A stretch of 64,000 bases of DNA from Rhabditophanes sp. KR3021 (lineage: Eukaryota > Nematoda > Chromadorea > Rhabditida > Alloionematidae), in contig CAUJLY010000006.1 in the NCBI GenBank assembly GCA_963281155.1, positions 4,216,001-4,280,000 on the forward strand. Direction: 5' to 3'. Within the stretch, counting starts at the first letter, position 1, and the number at the start of each line of letters is the position of its first letter. Both the position numbers and the translations under genes were made by a program. Positions 47,497 to 58,618 of this stretch are shown piece by piece. The notes under the pieces were generated by a model. The model saw nothing but the letters and a program-made list of their open reading frames with translations. It was not told the DNA's origin and made no database searches.

Positions 47497-49872
47497 TTAT
47501 ATTATAAAACTATCGCGTCTTGAGTTGGCCACACTTGATGCTCTTCTCACATTCGGACGGTTAGGAGGATTTAGCCTTGTTAGATGGTGTTGTTGCATTT
47601 GTGTGTCTCTATTTAGATTGATAGATGGGTCTATTATAGAACGGCGACGTTGCTGTAAATTTTCAAGGATTGACATTCTTCTCGTAGGATCTACTGCAGA
47701 CTGGCTATATTGAAGTGGATGAGGTCTAGGTTGTTCTGAAATAACTTCATGCATTGGAACAAGAGATGGTCGATGATGAGATTCTGCAGGCGTGATTGAA
47801 TTTCTAAAATGAAATGAATTTTTACGTCCTATATTTAAGAAATTTTGCGATGGTGTTCTAGCTGGACCATAATTGAATGAAGACAATTTTCGACCAACTG
47901 TATGTGGTGATATTGGCGAATGTGGATGTTCACCGTACACCATACTCTGCCTTCTACTTTCTAATGCTTTTTCGAAGGAACTTCTAGTTACAGCAATAGT
48001 CTGTGTTGGGAAAGCTGATTGTCGACGATTTGCAAATGACTTTTCATCTTGATTAACTGTTGGGAATATTGAAAACTTTCTGGTTTTCTTTGGCACAATA
48101 TCTTCATTTATAGGTAATTCAGTACTATGCTGTTTGGTGTAATTTGTTGGATCCATAAGTATAACTCCATCATCTTCTTCTTCATGTTCCATAATCATTG
48201 CTTCTAAAAATTGCTTTTGTCTATCTTCATTGACATTGCCCCAAACTGATTTAAAAAGATAAATAAATATTTCAAGCAATGTAACTGTACTCATTCCCAA
48301 AAATAACCCCATGCTCCCAGCAATATTTGATAATAAATCGGACGGATTTAGCAGCTTCTGTTGTTCGTGCAATTCATAAATAACTTCACGTAAATAAATT
48401 GACGTTGCGACATAATTTTGACTTAAAAAAACGCTTGAACTCTCTTCATTTAAGGTACTTGGTCGCCATGACCCATAATGTAGTTGAGCGTAGCTGGTAT
48501 GCACTGCATATTCAATGCGCCTACACTCTACGTTACATTCACAATTTAGGTAATTCTTGTCCCTAGTAATCTTCTTCATGCATAAATACAACTCCAAGGG
48601 ATGACATATGTTTAATGTTTCGTTGGTAATTTTTGATAAAGATACACAACCGCAATCTTTTTGCATCTTTTTCATTAGGCAATTTTTTTCGCAATGACTA
48701 GTAGTGTAAATCTGGTTTAAAAGAATGCTGCCGTGAATTGCTGTATCCCAGTCATACTGACAATTGCCCCAGTCATGTTTCGGAAGTAGTGTTATCTGTA
48801 TTGAAATATAAATTGATTAAAATTATCTGAAACTATTTTAGCCTACATTTTTAACATCTAAGCCTGCGTATAATTTATTTCCGACAGGAATGCTAATTCC
48901 ATTTGATCTGATCATCGGCATTTTGCCAATATCATGTATTGCTATTTTAATTCCTTTGTCGGAAAACTCAGGCTCCAAGGTTGGGGGTTTGTCTTCATTG
49001 AGGGTACTGAATAACATTTCCCATCCATTGTGTGATCCCGAAAGTTGTTGCTTTAATAATTTTTGAGAATTAGAAAATTTTAAACATCGTCCATAATCCG
49101 TCATTATATAATCAGTCATTTGGCAGCAATTTTCAATATATTCACCGGCCCACCAACATGATTTAATCATGTCTTCACAGTCATGTCCAGTATCAGAGAA
49201 AAACTGAACAAAACTAAAGTTCTTTCCATTCTGTAAAGCGTACTCATCCGTGTACTTTTCAAATTTGTCATGCTGCCTTGTTAGAGAAGCTTCAGAAGCT
49301 GAAGCGTCGTCATTATACGCTTTTAAGACATACTCCAGCACTTCATCGGTCATATTCCACTTTTTTGTTTTTCGATAAGACACGGGATTAATATTACAAA
49401 CAGTTACTTCCGGAAATTCAATACCTTCATTCGGTACAATAATGTTTACTTGTGTCAGTGTAGGCTTTTGATGATAAGACCATAACATAATTCCACTCTA
49501 AAAAGACCACATACGATTTTAAACTAATTAACTACAAGATAGAACAATTAATTATTTAGATAATAGCATAATGAATAGTAAAAATATAACAATAAATGAT
49601 GAAATGAATATTAAAGTAAATATTATTTTGAAACTTACATGGATCATAAATAAGGATAAGCATGACATAACCACACAGCACCAAAAAATTCGGGATGGCC
49701 ATGTTTTTGAATTATAAATTCTTACAAGACCATGGTACGTTGTTAGTCCACTAAATTCCTTCGTCTCATAATCCAGAATTTCCAAATACACTCGTTGATC
49801 TAAAAACTGATCCATCAATTCTTGCTCAATTGGCCTCGATAAATGAGCATCTTCAACTTTTTCGGAGGACAT
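47497..49872 (-). CDS. DEG/ENaC/ASIC family cation channel subunit
   Basis: Amiloride-sensitive-type sodium channel subunit of a plasma membrane. Exons 49872-49639, 49497-48847 and 48795-47497 join in phase to 727 residues. The N-terminal cytosolic part has FSGLTTYHGLVRI before TM1 (about residues 62-82). Family landmarks follow: FPEVTVCNINPVSYRKTK after TM1; the Cys-rich ectodomain with HCEKNCLMKKMQKDCGCV and CNVECRRIEYAV; and TM2 near residue 446 with the pore region SNIAGSMGLFLGMSTVTLLE. The C-terminal cytosolic tail is unusually long (about 250 residues) and carries many RRxS-type sites (RRQS, RRRS, RRMS, RRAS, RRDS). It resembles the FLR-1/ACD group in N-terminal wording, but I cannot name the paralogue. 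Confidence 0.92.
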
Positions 49873-50358
49873 TTTTTAAGCACATGAATAATATTAATTA
49901 AATATATTGAATATTATACTTTAGATTACTACTATTTTATTATTATGTATGGATTAAAGTTAATAAGATTGCAGCCACAAAGAAAGTCAATACCTAGTGA
50001 TGATTTCACCCCGTTTTCTTTTTATTCTTTTATTCATAATGCTATCTTTTAAATTTTTGTAGGTGTAATAAAGATAAGCGGCTATTAATTTTTATCTATT
50101 TATTAAAGGCGACAGTTTATTATATAGGCATTAATATATAGATGCATGTACTTATATAATTTAAATGTTCAAAATTCACTCAAATTTGAGATGAAATAAT
50201 AACAAGGTGTTAGTATTTTTTAGTAGTATTAATAATAAAGTAAAATGTGTATCATTTCCATTAACAGAATATTAAAATACTTCTATTAATAGAAAATGCA
50301 CAACTGTTAACAATTTGCGAGGTATCTGAAGACAATAAAAACTTTAATGTTTTTACTG
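49873..50358. other. Interval between DEG/ENaC and AT-hook genes
   Basis: About 490 bp of AT-rich sequence between same-strand genes. Nothing recognised. Confidence 0.5.
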
Positions 50359-53300
50359 TTAATAATATGAATATTCCCTGCTTTTTTCCAACCCATTTGA
50401 TCTTTTTCTTTTTGCACTTCTGCCTTTTGGCTCGGGTGAGATTGGATCATTGATGGAGATTGTAGCAGGATCTAAGGGCTCCATGGACCCTCCTTTGTCG
50501 TCAAATTTTCTTTTGGTAGAACCTTTTGGTCTTCCTACCGGTCTTTTATTTTTGGACGAATCATCACCTGAATTTCCCATTCCTTGGGCAGCTCGCAGAG
50601 CTTCTAATCTTCTTTTTTTCGTCATGTAAGGACCTCGTGGTTTGCCCACTCGCGGTTTGCGTTGCTTTTGAGGTTGACTGCTGCTTTCTTTATAAGCACT
50701 GCTTATCAATCTTGGAAATGGTGACGCCATTCCTGTTGAACTTTCTCCAGAATCATCGAGGTCATCCGATTCACCTGAAAATGACTTTTCATCAAAAGAA
50801 TCTTCTCTGTTGAAACAAGGGTTTCCCGATGCATCAAATTCAGGATCATAGTAGCGATCGTCATAATCATCTAATGGCGAATCCATTCCATAATTAGGAA
50901 AGTTTATCAATTGGTTTTGGAGTGGAAGATTTAAATCTCCGGTATAAGGCGTTTCTCTAACACTTCCAAATTCATCAAACACATGGCGTAAACTATAATC
51001 AGACAAAAACATGTCTCTATTTGCTTCGATAAAACGGGTGTAAGTATTCGGTCTCGGTCCGTAAATACTTTGCTCTGTTTTAGTAATTTTATCGTACTCA
51101 TTGACTTCCATATCTTTCAATGTGAGATATTTGACGCCATGGGGATGACATTGACCATGGTTGATGAAAGAGTCACCCCTGTTTTTGTGAAAACCATTAT
51201 TGTCTGATTTGATATAGTTGTCTCGCATTGACACAGTGTTGTTGTCATGAATAGCATATTGCTGATTAGATCTTGAATAGGGGGTGTTCTCTTCTTTGAT
51301 ACCAGGAAACTCGCCATAAGCACTTGTGTTGTATGCATCGTTTCTATGATGTTGTTGGGAGCCACTAGGCCCATATTCATTACTGACAGATCTTCTAAAA
51401 TATTCAGGCTCAGGACTAAATGGACGCTTATTCATACCTTCAACTTCATTTGATATTGAAACTATCGACGTTTCATTTAACTTGTCATCTTCAAACAAGT
51501 CAGCATTATGGCTAAATAGTCCTGACTTCCTTTCATACATTATTTCCTCTGTAGACAAAAACGTGCTTTCATCCATCTCCGATAAGTCTTTGTACATCTC
51601 TTCAGATCTTAAAATAATTTCTTCTTCCAAAACTGTCTTTTCACATTCAGCTTTTCTTGGTCTTCCACGACCTCTTTTCAATATTTGGCCTCTGATCGTT
51701 TGAATAACCGGAGCTGAAGTATCATATCTTGGCGGACTTTCTAGAAATTCCAACTTTGAGAAGTTTAGATTCTTCCCTTCATTTTCATATCTGATTTCTT
51801 CTTCTAGATGCATTTCTTGATCTTCCTTATTTACAACTAGGTATTTATAGCAACTGGTCATTTTGCGACCATATTCACGCATCCTTTCAACCTCCCCTTG
51901 ATTCCAATTCATTTTACTAATATCAAATTTATAAAACTTTGCAATTTCTAGAACATCTTTGGGTATTTCATCTATCGAAAGATCTCTGCCTTGGGTTGTC
52001 TTTTGAACAGCGGATTGATTATGGCGTGTGTAAATTGTTCTAACTGTTCGCGTCCCAACTTTATCAATCTTTTCATCAACGATCCAATTATTGTGTTTCT
52101 TTTCTTGTTGATGTGATTTGAACCGAGCGATATTAGCGTTTGGGAACATTTTGCGTTGCATATGCTCGACCATACGAACATTTGGGCGTGGGAACTGTTT
52201 ATATGGGGATTGAAAAAATGCAGGATTTGTAGGTTTTTGTCTTTGAATGACAGGAGGTGGGTTGTCGATTTCAGTCACTGTTATACCATCCCCAAAATCA
52301 CTCATCGAAGACTTTGAACCAGTGGAGCTTTTTCTAGTAACTGCTTCGGCAGCTTCTAACATTGTTGGCTGAGGCTTTTTAGGTGACAGCGATGGCATTG
52401 TCATCATAAACTTGTTTAATTTAAGCTTATTTGAGGCTTTAAAAGCAACTTTGGAAACAGTTATTCCTCTCCTTTCTAGCCTACTAACTGGAATCATTGA
52501 AATTTTATCTAGCTTTTTGCCAATTTCAACTGATTTCGATCGCTGTAGCCTTAATTTATTTAATTTCTTTTTGTCTAATTTAGGACCTTCTAAATTGTAA
52601 ACCGATATTGACCTAATTGGTTTCTTCAACTCTTTAATGATTTTAAATGTGCAATGGTTCCCTATTGATTCAGCAAACGCTTCAGAAATTTCATATTTAC
52701 CATTGCAATCTTCTCCATTTGTAAATTTATTTAAATCCGCGCAATCTTTCATTCTCCAGAGAATGTCATACGCGATTCCATTTTTATTTTCCTTATTATC
52801 TAACTTAGAACTAACATCTGTGTAGCGAGAATCAAATTCAATTTTAGAATCTAATAATGCTCTTGCTTTCAAGCTTATTTCAGAAGGCTTGCGCACTGCT
52901 GGCAAAATAGATATTTCTTCTTCTATGAAAGGCGAAATGGCACTGCTGTCATTATTATCTTTTTGGGTTAAGATAGATCTTTTAGGATCCACGACATTCC
53001 TATTATTGGCATCACTCTTCTTTCTTACTGGAACCCATTTCGGCATAGCTCTGGCAATAGGAACTTTAGAATTTAGATTAGAATAAACAACTCGGCTGGA
53101 GGTTCCAGTGTCATGATTAACTTTCTTCACTGGCAATAGCATTGGGGCTGATTTAAACTGCACATTTTGCCTTGGAATACCATTAGCATCTCTCGCCAAG
53201 TTGTAACTTCTACCTTGATTGTGTATTTGCCTAACAGGTCTTCCTTGCACATTAAAGACTTTTCTAGCTAGCATATTCTGCCCATTACTCATTAACTGAG

Positions 53301-54670
53301 GTCTAGTACCTTGAGAAGGAGCACCTACTTTAGTAGGATTCTGTACCTTTTCATTTGGCTTGATGTAAACTACTAAATATATGGTTTAATTACAGTCAAT
53401 ACTTGTCCTAACTTACCTTTTTTCTGCCAGCTGCTATCTTGTTTTGGGAGAGGATTCCTGCTATTTGGCCCAACTGCATTGAACTTCAAGGAATCAACTA
53501 ATTCATAATGTGATCTACTAACTTCTTTCGGAACTAAAGGCGCTTCATTAATTGTTGGTATAACATTAATTTTTCTCCACAGAGCCAAGTTATCCCCTTC
53601 TCCTTGTACTCCCTCTGAAGGCCGAGGTTTTATGACTTGAATTTTGAAGTCTTCACTTTTTGATGGAATACGGGAACTAGTAGATGGGTATGTTTCATAG
53701 GATGAAGATGTATGGGCTGTTTTTGTAACAGTTTCGTCTACTAATTTTAAAGTTTCATTTGCTGCGGAATTGTCATGTACATTTGATTGATCTATAAGTG
53801 TTGGAGGATGGTCCATGGACGATTTGGATTTACCCATGTAGCTTTCATTTGTACTGTGTTGAATAGGCTTATACGAGCTTGTAGTAACGTACGTTTGAAT
53901 TATATTTGTTTTAGTGATTGGGCGAGGATGCTTTGTTTTAGACTTTGCCGCCACCGCTGCTTCATTTGATGCAATTGAAGCCAAAGCTTGCTCCCGCAAA
54001 TAATTAACCGTCGAGGAAGGCTTTGAATAGCGATTGGTCTTGATTAATGTTTGTTGAACAGGAGACGAAGTGGTAGCACCACCTGTTGATATTCTGCCCA
54101 ATGGATTGAGTGTCATTTGCTTAGGAAAAAGCTTTGTCAAATTACCAAAAACTTCATTTCTTTGAGGAGCGGGTTGAACAGCTTGCCCTTCCCTTAAATA
54201 AGATTTCGGATCGAGTATCGATATATGATCTTCATCTTCTTCCATGGAAACGTTTTCAGATGGTCTGGATAAATATCTTTCTTTATTTGATCCAAAATCA
54301 AATATCTGTTTCCTTCTTCCTGGTCGGTCGGAATTGACTTCTCTAGTTGGGGAATCTAAAGATGATAATTATTTTATAAATTAGCTAGAATCTTACTCTT
54401 TGCTATTTCTTCAGCCTCAATATAATCACTTTCATCGTCAAAGAGCGAATATTCATCATTAAAATTAGTTGATGAATCTAGGTTGGTGGCTTCAAGATTA
54501 CTGTTTATTCTTTTGGCATTTGTTGAGGAAGCTGAAGATGTTCCAGAGGAAAAACTGGCAGTTGGGTTCATAATTGAATCTAAATTTTGTCTCCTTTGCG
54601 ATCGTCGTCGCATTGGTTCTATTAAATGGGAAGAAGACTGACTATGAAGTGTAGGCATTTGAGAACTCAT
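50359..54670 (-). CDS. Large AT-hook nuclear protein, family not recognised
   Basis: Exons 54670-54397, 54355-53417 and 53372-50359 join in phase to 1408 residues. The start follows a TATTGCAG acceptor by about 24 nt. The chain is mostly low-complexity, Ser/Asn-rich and charged. Three AT-hook-like motifs near the C-terminus indicate minor-groove DNA binding: KRGRGRPRK (about 967), RVGKPRGP with a following KKRR (about 1311) and KRPVGRPKGSTKRK (about 1347). Acidic blocks (about 1030-1060; DDYDDRYYD) and several basic stretches (KKKLNKLRLQRSK, AKRKRSNG) suggest a chromatin or transcription scaffold. No zinc finger, bromo-, PHD or SET domain was seen. The composition and hooks make nuclear location likely. 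The actual role is unknown. Confidence 0.75.
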
Positions 54671-55975
54671 ACATGTGTATTTTATTAACCTTCTACTGCA
54701 ATATCCAAAAGTAAATAAATTTAAATCAGGATTTTTAGCTAAATATAACCTTTATTGTCCGGTATTAGTGTTGATTAGAGACAAAATAAGTATATCTAAA
54801 ATGATAATGGTCAAATGGGATAAAAATAAAAAATAAAGCATTAGCATGCTCAAAAAATGCAACTGGCAATTTGCCCAAACTTGATTATTAATAAAGTAGC
54901 TATAGGACCAAGTCGTAGAATATGCAAGCAATCGTTTTTACAAAATATTTTTTCCAATGGTTACTCATCTGATCAAAATGTATTGTCACATTTTTTTAAC
55001 ATATTTTGTATCAGAAGAACGATATGATGTATAAAAAGAGAGAAAGTATGTAGATAAAGTCAGCATGTTTTGAACGATTCCCCAATTTGTTCTTTGTTAT
55101 AGCGTATTAGACGGAAATAATTAGCGAAGACACCCTTTACCAAACACATATCTTTGATCCAATCAAAAGGTTCTCTTTGATTTAATGACTTGCATATGTT
55201 TAAAAGACAATAAGAGCCACAAATCTTAAAATCACTCATGAATTATTTATTAATATATTCTTTGCATATTAAACAGGAGTGATCGTAAAAAAGAATGTTG
55301 ACTAAACCCAAACACTTAAACAAATACTCAGCAGATATTTTAAACATTAAAATAATTCTTTACGCAACTCCAACAAACTAACACTTCTATAATAATAGTG
55401 TTGGATTATACATGTAAGCGTAAACAAGGTATTAGTTCATATCTGGTAACATTTGACTGAGTTTAACAGATAATTTAAACTACAATTTATACAACTCATG
55501 ACATGATTTTGACAAATTAAAACACAATTTAGATAAGTCGAATAAAACAATTTAGTCAACTTAAAAACACTGTCTTATGTTAATCTGGCAAACGTACTGA
55601 AAGTACTTTTACCAAATATCTTAATATATGAGTTTAATATGTGAAATAGACATAAGTTAAAGTGTGATTTATTGCTTTTGTAAAAAATGATATATTTATA
55701 AATGAAAATATAAATCTTTCATCCCAACTGTCTATTTTTATTTTGGAAAAATAACATTATATTACATATATTAAATTGCAAGATTTTATTCCTATGGCAC
55801 TTATCAAAGACAATTCGTTATGACCATACATACTTTATAATTAAATGAAATATTATAATTTAAAAACTCAATCGACCAAGTTGCATAAACAATAGATGAG
55901 TATAGACGATAAGAAAGTAGACCACTATATTTGAGTTTGATGATAAAGTTTATTTTCACAAAATGGGTTAAAAAA
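54671..55975. other. Interval between AT-hook and SLC35D-like genes
   Basis: 1.3 kb of AT-rich sequence with no open frame of note. Confidence 0.55.
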
Positions 55976-57022
55976 CTATAGTTTAATTGTACTTTCTACA
56001 AATTTGTACGCATTCCTATTCTTAAATCCAACTGAATTGCAATACTTTTTAAAATAAATTCCAGTTGCAATGGTACATAAAGCCATCATCATGAAGTTAA
56101 ATGTTGTCGGACTGTAATCATAGAAGAATGCCAATGAGAGTATATAGGCAAAGCATATTTGAATAGTTTGTAAGAATGTATATGTAATAGTTGCTGAAAG
56201 TACTCCTAACTTTTTGATCAAAATCATCAATAAAATATGGGCCATTACTCCTGTTACTATTTGGGCAATAAACGAAAACACAAAAAGAAGACTAATTGAG
56301 CTTTGACAATAAAGATAAAAATCATCCAATTCGTCCTAAAAAAAGTTGAGAACATTTTGAAAGTACTAATTAACTTACAAATACAAGATCAGATATCAAA
56401 AATATTACAAAACAATTGAATACATTTGTGTAGATAACATCTTCAGTTGGGGTTCTTTCGCAATGTTGTTTGAACAGATAAAATGTGTATGGCAGAAGAA
56501 TGCAAATCATAATTCCGTAAATCCAGGATAATGGCTGATAAGAAAGGTAGTAATACCCGCTTAGGAAACCAGTAGTGCTAATCATCAAAATATTAAATAG
56601 CTTCTTCCAACTTAAAGTATCACGGTTGCTTGTAAAAAATATTGCTGCTAAGACAACAACCGGAGCAAATTTCATTATTGCTGGAAACATAGGTAATGCT
56701 ATGCCATCAAGAGATCCAAGTGTTAAGTATATTGATAGGGATAATAATGATGACGGAAATAGCATTTCCATTCCTTTTGTGAATGTGTATGAGCTGATTT
56801 TGAAATGACCAGCTGCATTCAAGCTTTCCATTCCAATCAAAATTAAGCCAAACTGTATAATATTTATCAGAAGTGGAAAGTTGAAGAAAAATTTAGCCAT
56901 CACTACTCGATTGAATATTGCATTTGCAATATGAGTAAAGCAATAAATAAAAAATCTAAAAAATTACAAAATAAAATGGAAAACCAATGAACTTACATAG
57001 GACTATTTTTAGTAAAGTTCAT
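55976..57022 (-). CDS. SLC35D-like nucleotide-sugar transporter
   Basis: Golgi/ER antiporter family importing UDP-sugars for glycosylation. Exons 57022-56997, 56955-56379 and 56335-55976 join in phase to 320 residues, a normal size for SLC35. Roughly ten hydrophobic helices are present. Recognisable family features are LPMFPAIMKFAPVVVLA (the position of the LPMFTVLRRF-type motif of SLC35D/SQV-7) and a later helix-rich half with IIYTNVF-like and TYTFLQTIQICFAYILSLAF segments. An initiator ATG with only eight codons lies in exon 1 and is joined in phase to a second hydrophobic exon. The MAKFFF methionine would be an alternative start but would lose the first helix. Substrate is not predictable. 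Confidence 0.8.
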
Positions 57023-57318
57023 TATTCATTAAAAACTAATATTTTAGAAAGTGAAATAAATATTTTTTCAGTTAATTTTGTTTAAATAACATCAATTTCA
57101 CCCAATAAAAATACCAAGGGTTAGATCGAAAAAGGTCGCCAAACAAGAAAAGATACAATCTGTCCCAATTTTAATAATGCATTTTGTGAGTTGGTGTCTA
57201 AAATTATCGGTGCTACATTTTGGAGTAAATTAATGACTTTTTTATATGCAAACTAATGTCATATTCGGATTCAGTTACATCAAATAAGTCTATTTTAGTA
57301 GGTTTTATCTAACCTACG

Positions 57319-57372
57319 CACAGGCTAGGTCCAGGTTTCAGGTCTAGGTTCAGGTTTCAGGTTTAAGTTCAG
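57319..57372. repeat. Degenerate CAGGTTT/AGGTTC minisatellite inside the inverted-repeat element
   Basis: About seven irregular copies of a 6-7 bp CAGGTT-type word follow each other. A partly complementary block (GACCTGACA and CTTGAACCTGACC) lies at 57411-57451, so the DNA could fold back on itself. Confidence 0.6.
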
Positions 57373-57484
57373 ATTTCGACTTGAAGCTAGACTGACTTGG
57401 ACATTTTTTTAGACCTGACATGGAGTTTTTTTCGAAACTTGAACCTGACCCGTAGTTTTTTGGAATAAAATTTATAAAACAAAG

Positions 57485-57817
57485 ATGCATTTTGACATAT
57501 CATTTCAACTATTTGCAATGTCGTTGGCGCCTAAGCCAAAAAGAAGAAGACAGAATGATTATCTCGATGATATAGATGAAGACAATGGTAACAATAATTA
57601 TGAGTTAGATGCAGCTGAAAGTTTACCAAATAGTATTAGATCTGCCGGGCAATCATCAATGGGTTTAAGTCAGTTTGATTTGGAAAGCATATCTCAAACA
57701 AAAAATCCCTATTGCCAAAATAGTCTTTCAAGAGAAGCATCAACGTACATTATTAGAGAGTGCTTAGAGATCATAAAGATAAATGGAGAAGGTATTTTAT
57801 TTGTGACTTGGAAGTAA
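57485..57817 (+). CDS. Open frame inside the inverted-repeat element, unrecognised
   Basis: 110 codons, or 99 from the second ATG (MSLAPKPKRRRQNDYLDD). It starts with a nuclear-localisation-like KPKRRR and an acidic stretch, then SMGLSQFDLESISQTKNPYC. It ends soon after a donor-like AG|GTATTTTATT, so the frame may be the first exon of a longer or captured gene. No transposase motif (DDE triad, zinc finger) is visible. It might be cargo of the element or the remains of its own gene. Confidence 0.35.
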   Translation: MHFDISFQLFAMSLAPKPKRRRQNDYLDDIDEDNGNNNYELDAAESLPNSIRSAGQSSMGLSQFDLESISQTKNPYCQNSLSREASTYIIRECLEIIKINGEGILFVTWK

Positions 57818-58618
57818 GGTCTGAAAAATATGAAAAAAATATTATTGTAAAGCTGCCTCTTTCCTTGATCCAAGAAATATCGAATCTGTCACAATAACTC
57901 AGGTCTTCCGAACTGCAGGAACAAAATTTTTATAAAATAATATATTGCTCAGGGGGCATAGGGATAAGTGGTCACAAACCTTGACTTTTCTCAGACTTGC
58001 TTCGGGAATGAGCCTTCAACTGATGTTATAAAAAAACTGAGTCTAGTGACATATTTATAAAATTAAGAGCTTAAGGGGTCCGCTTGCTAGGATGACTAAT
58101 AAGGGAAGACCACAAATGGTGAAAAAATATTTTTTTCAAATGTGTTGTCTTTTGGATGGCGATATTAGATAGTTCGTTTTATTAATTCGCGAGATAAAAT
58201 CTATCAAAATAGACTAATTTGATGTAGCCGAATCCGAATATAACATTAGTTTGCATATACAAAAAAGTCACCATTTGTAGGACCGTATAAAGGTAATGAT
58301 CAAAATAGTTATTCTTTACTAGATTAAAATCTCTTCGTTAGCACATTACATTACATATTAACAAACGACAAATTCTATATAAGCTTTATTTATAAAAATA
58401 GTAATTATTGTAAATTTCAAAACAACTTTAAAAATGTATATACATGTGTATGGGTTTAACTTGATTATTATGGAAATTGCGAGTTGAAGTATTTTCCAAT
58501 CCCAAACGAAAAACAAAATTTCATTACGATAAAAATATTAATATGCAAATTGATTTTGAAAGTCTCTATAATTTTCAGTGCAACTCATCAGATCCATATT
58601 GTTGCTTTTACCATGACA

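Larger units (their letters stand above)
57208..58285. mobile_element. Terminal-inverted-repeat element, about 1.08 kb, non-autonomous
   Basis: Segments 57235-57310 and 58192-58269 are imperfect inverted copies of each other (about 76 bp, roughly 85-90 percent by eye). The shared core includes GCAAACTAATG, ATATTCGGATTC and TAGTCTATTTT. The similarity reaches outward to CGGTGCTACA (57208) and its partner at 58276-58285. Between the arms are subterminal CAGGTTT-type repeats (57319-57372) with partly complementary copies at 57411-57451, and one 110-codon open frame that does not look like a transposase. Exact ends and target-site duplication could not be fixed. It sits between the SLC35D-like and CPT1 genes. 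Confidence 0.7.
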
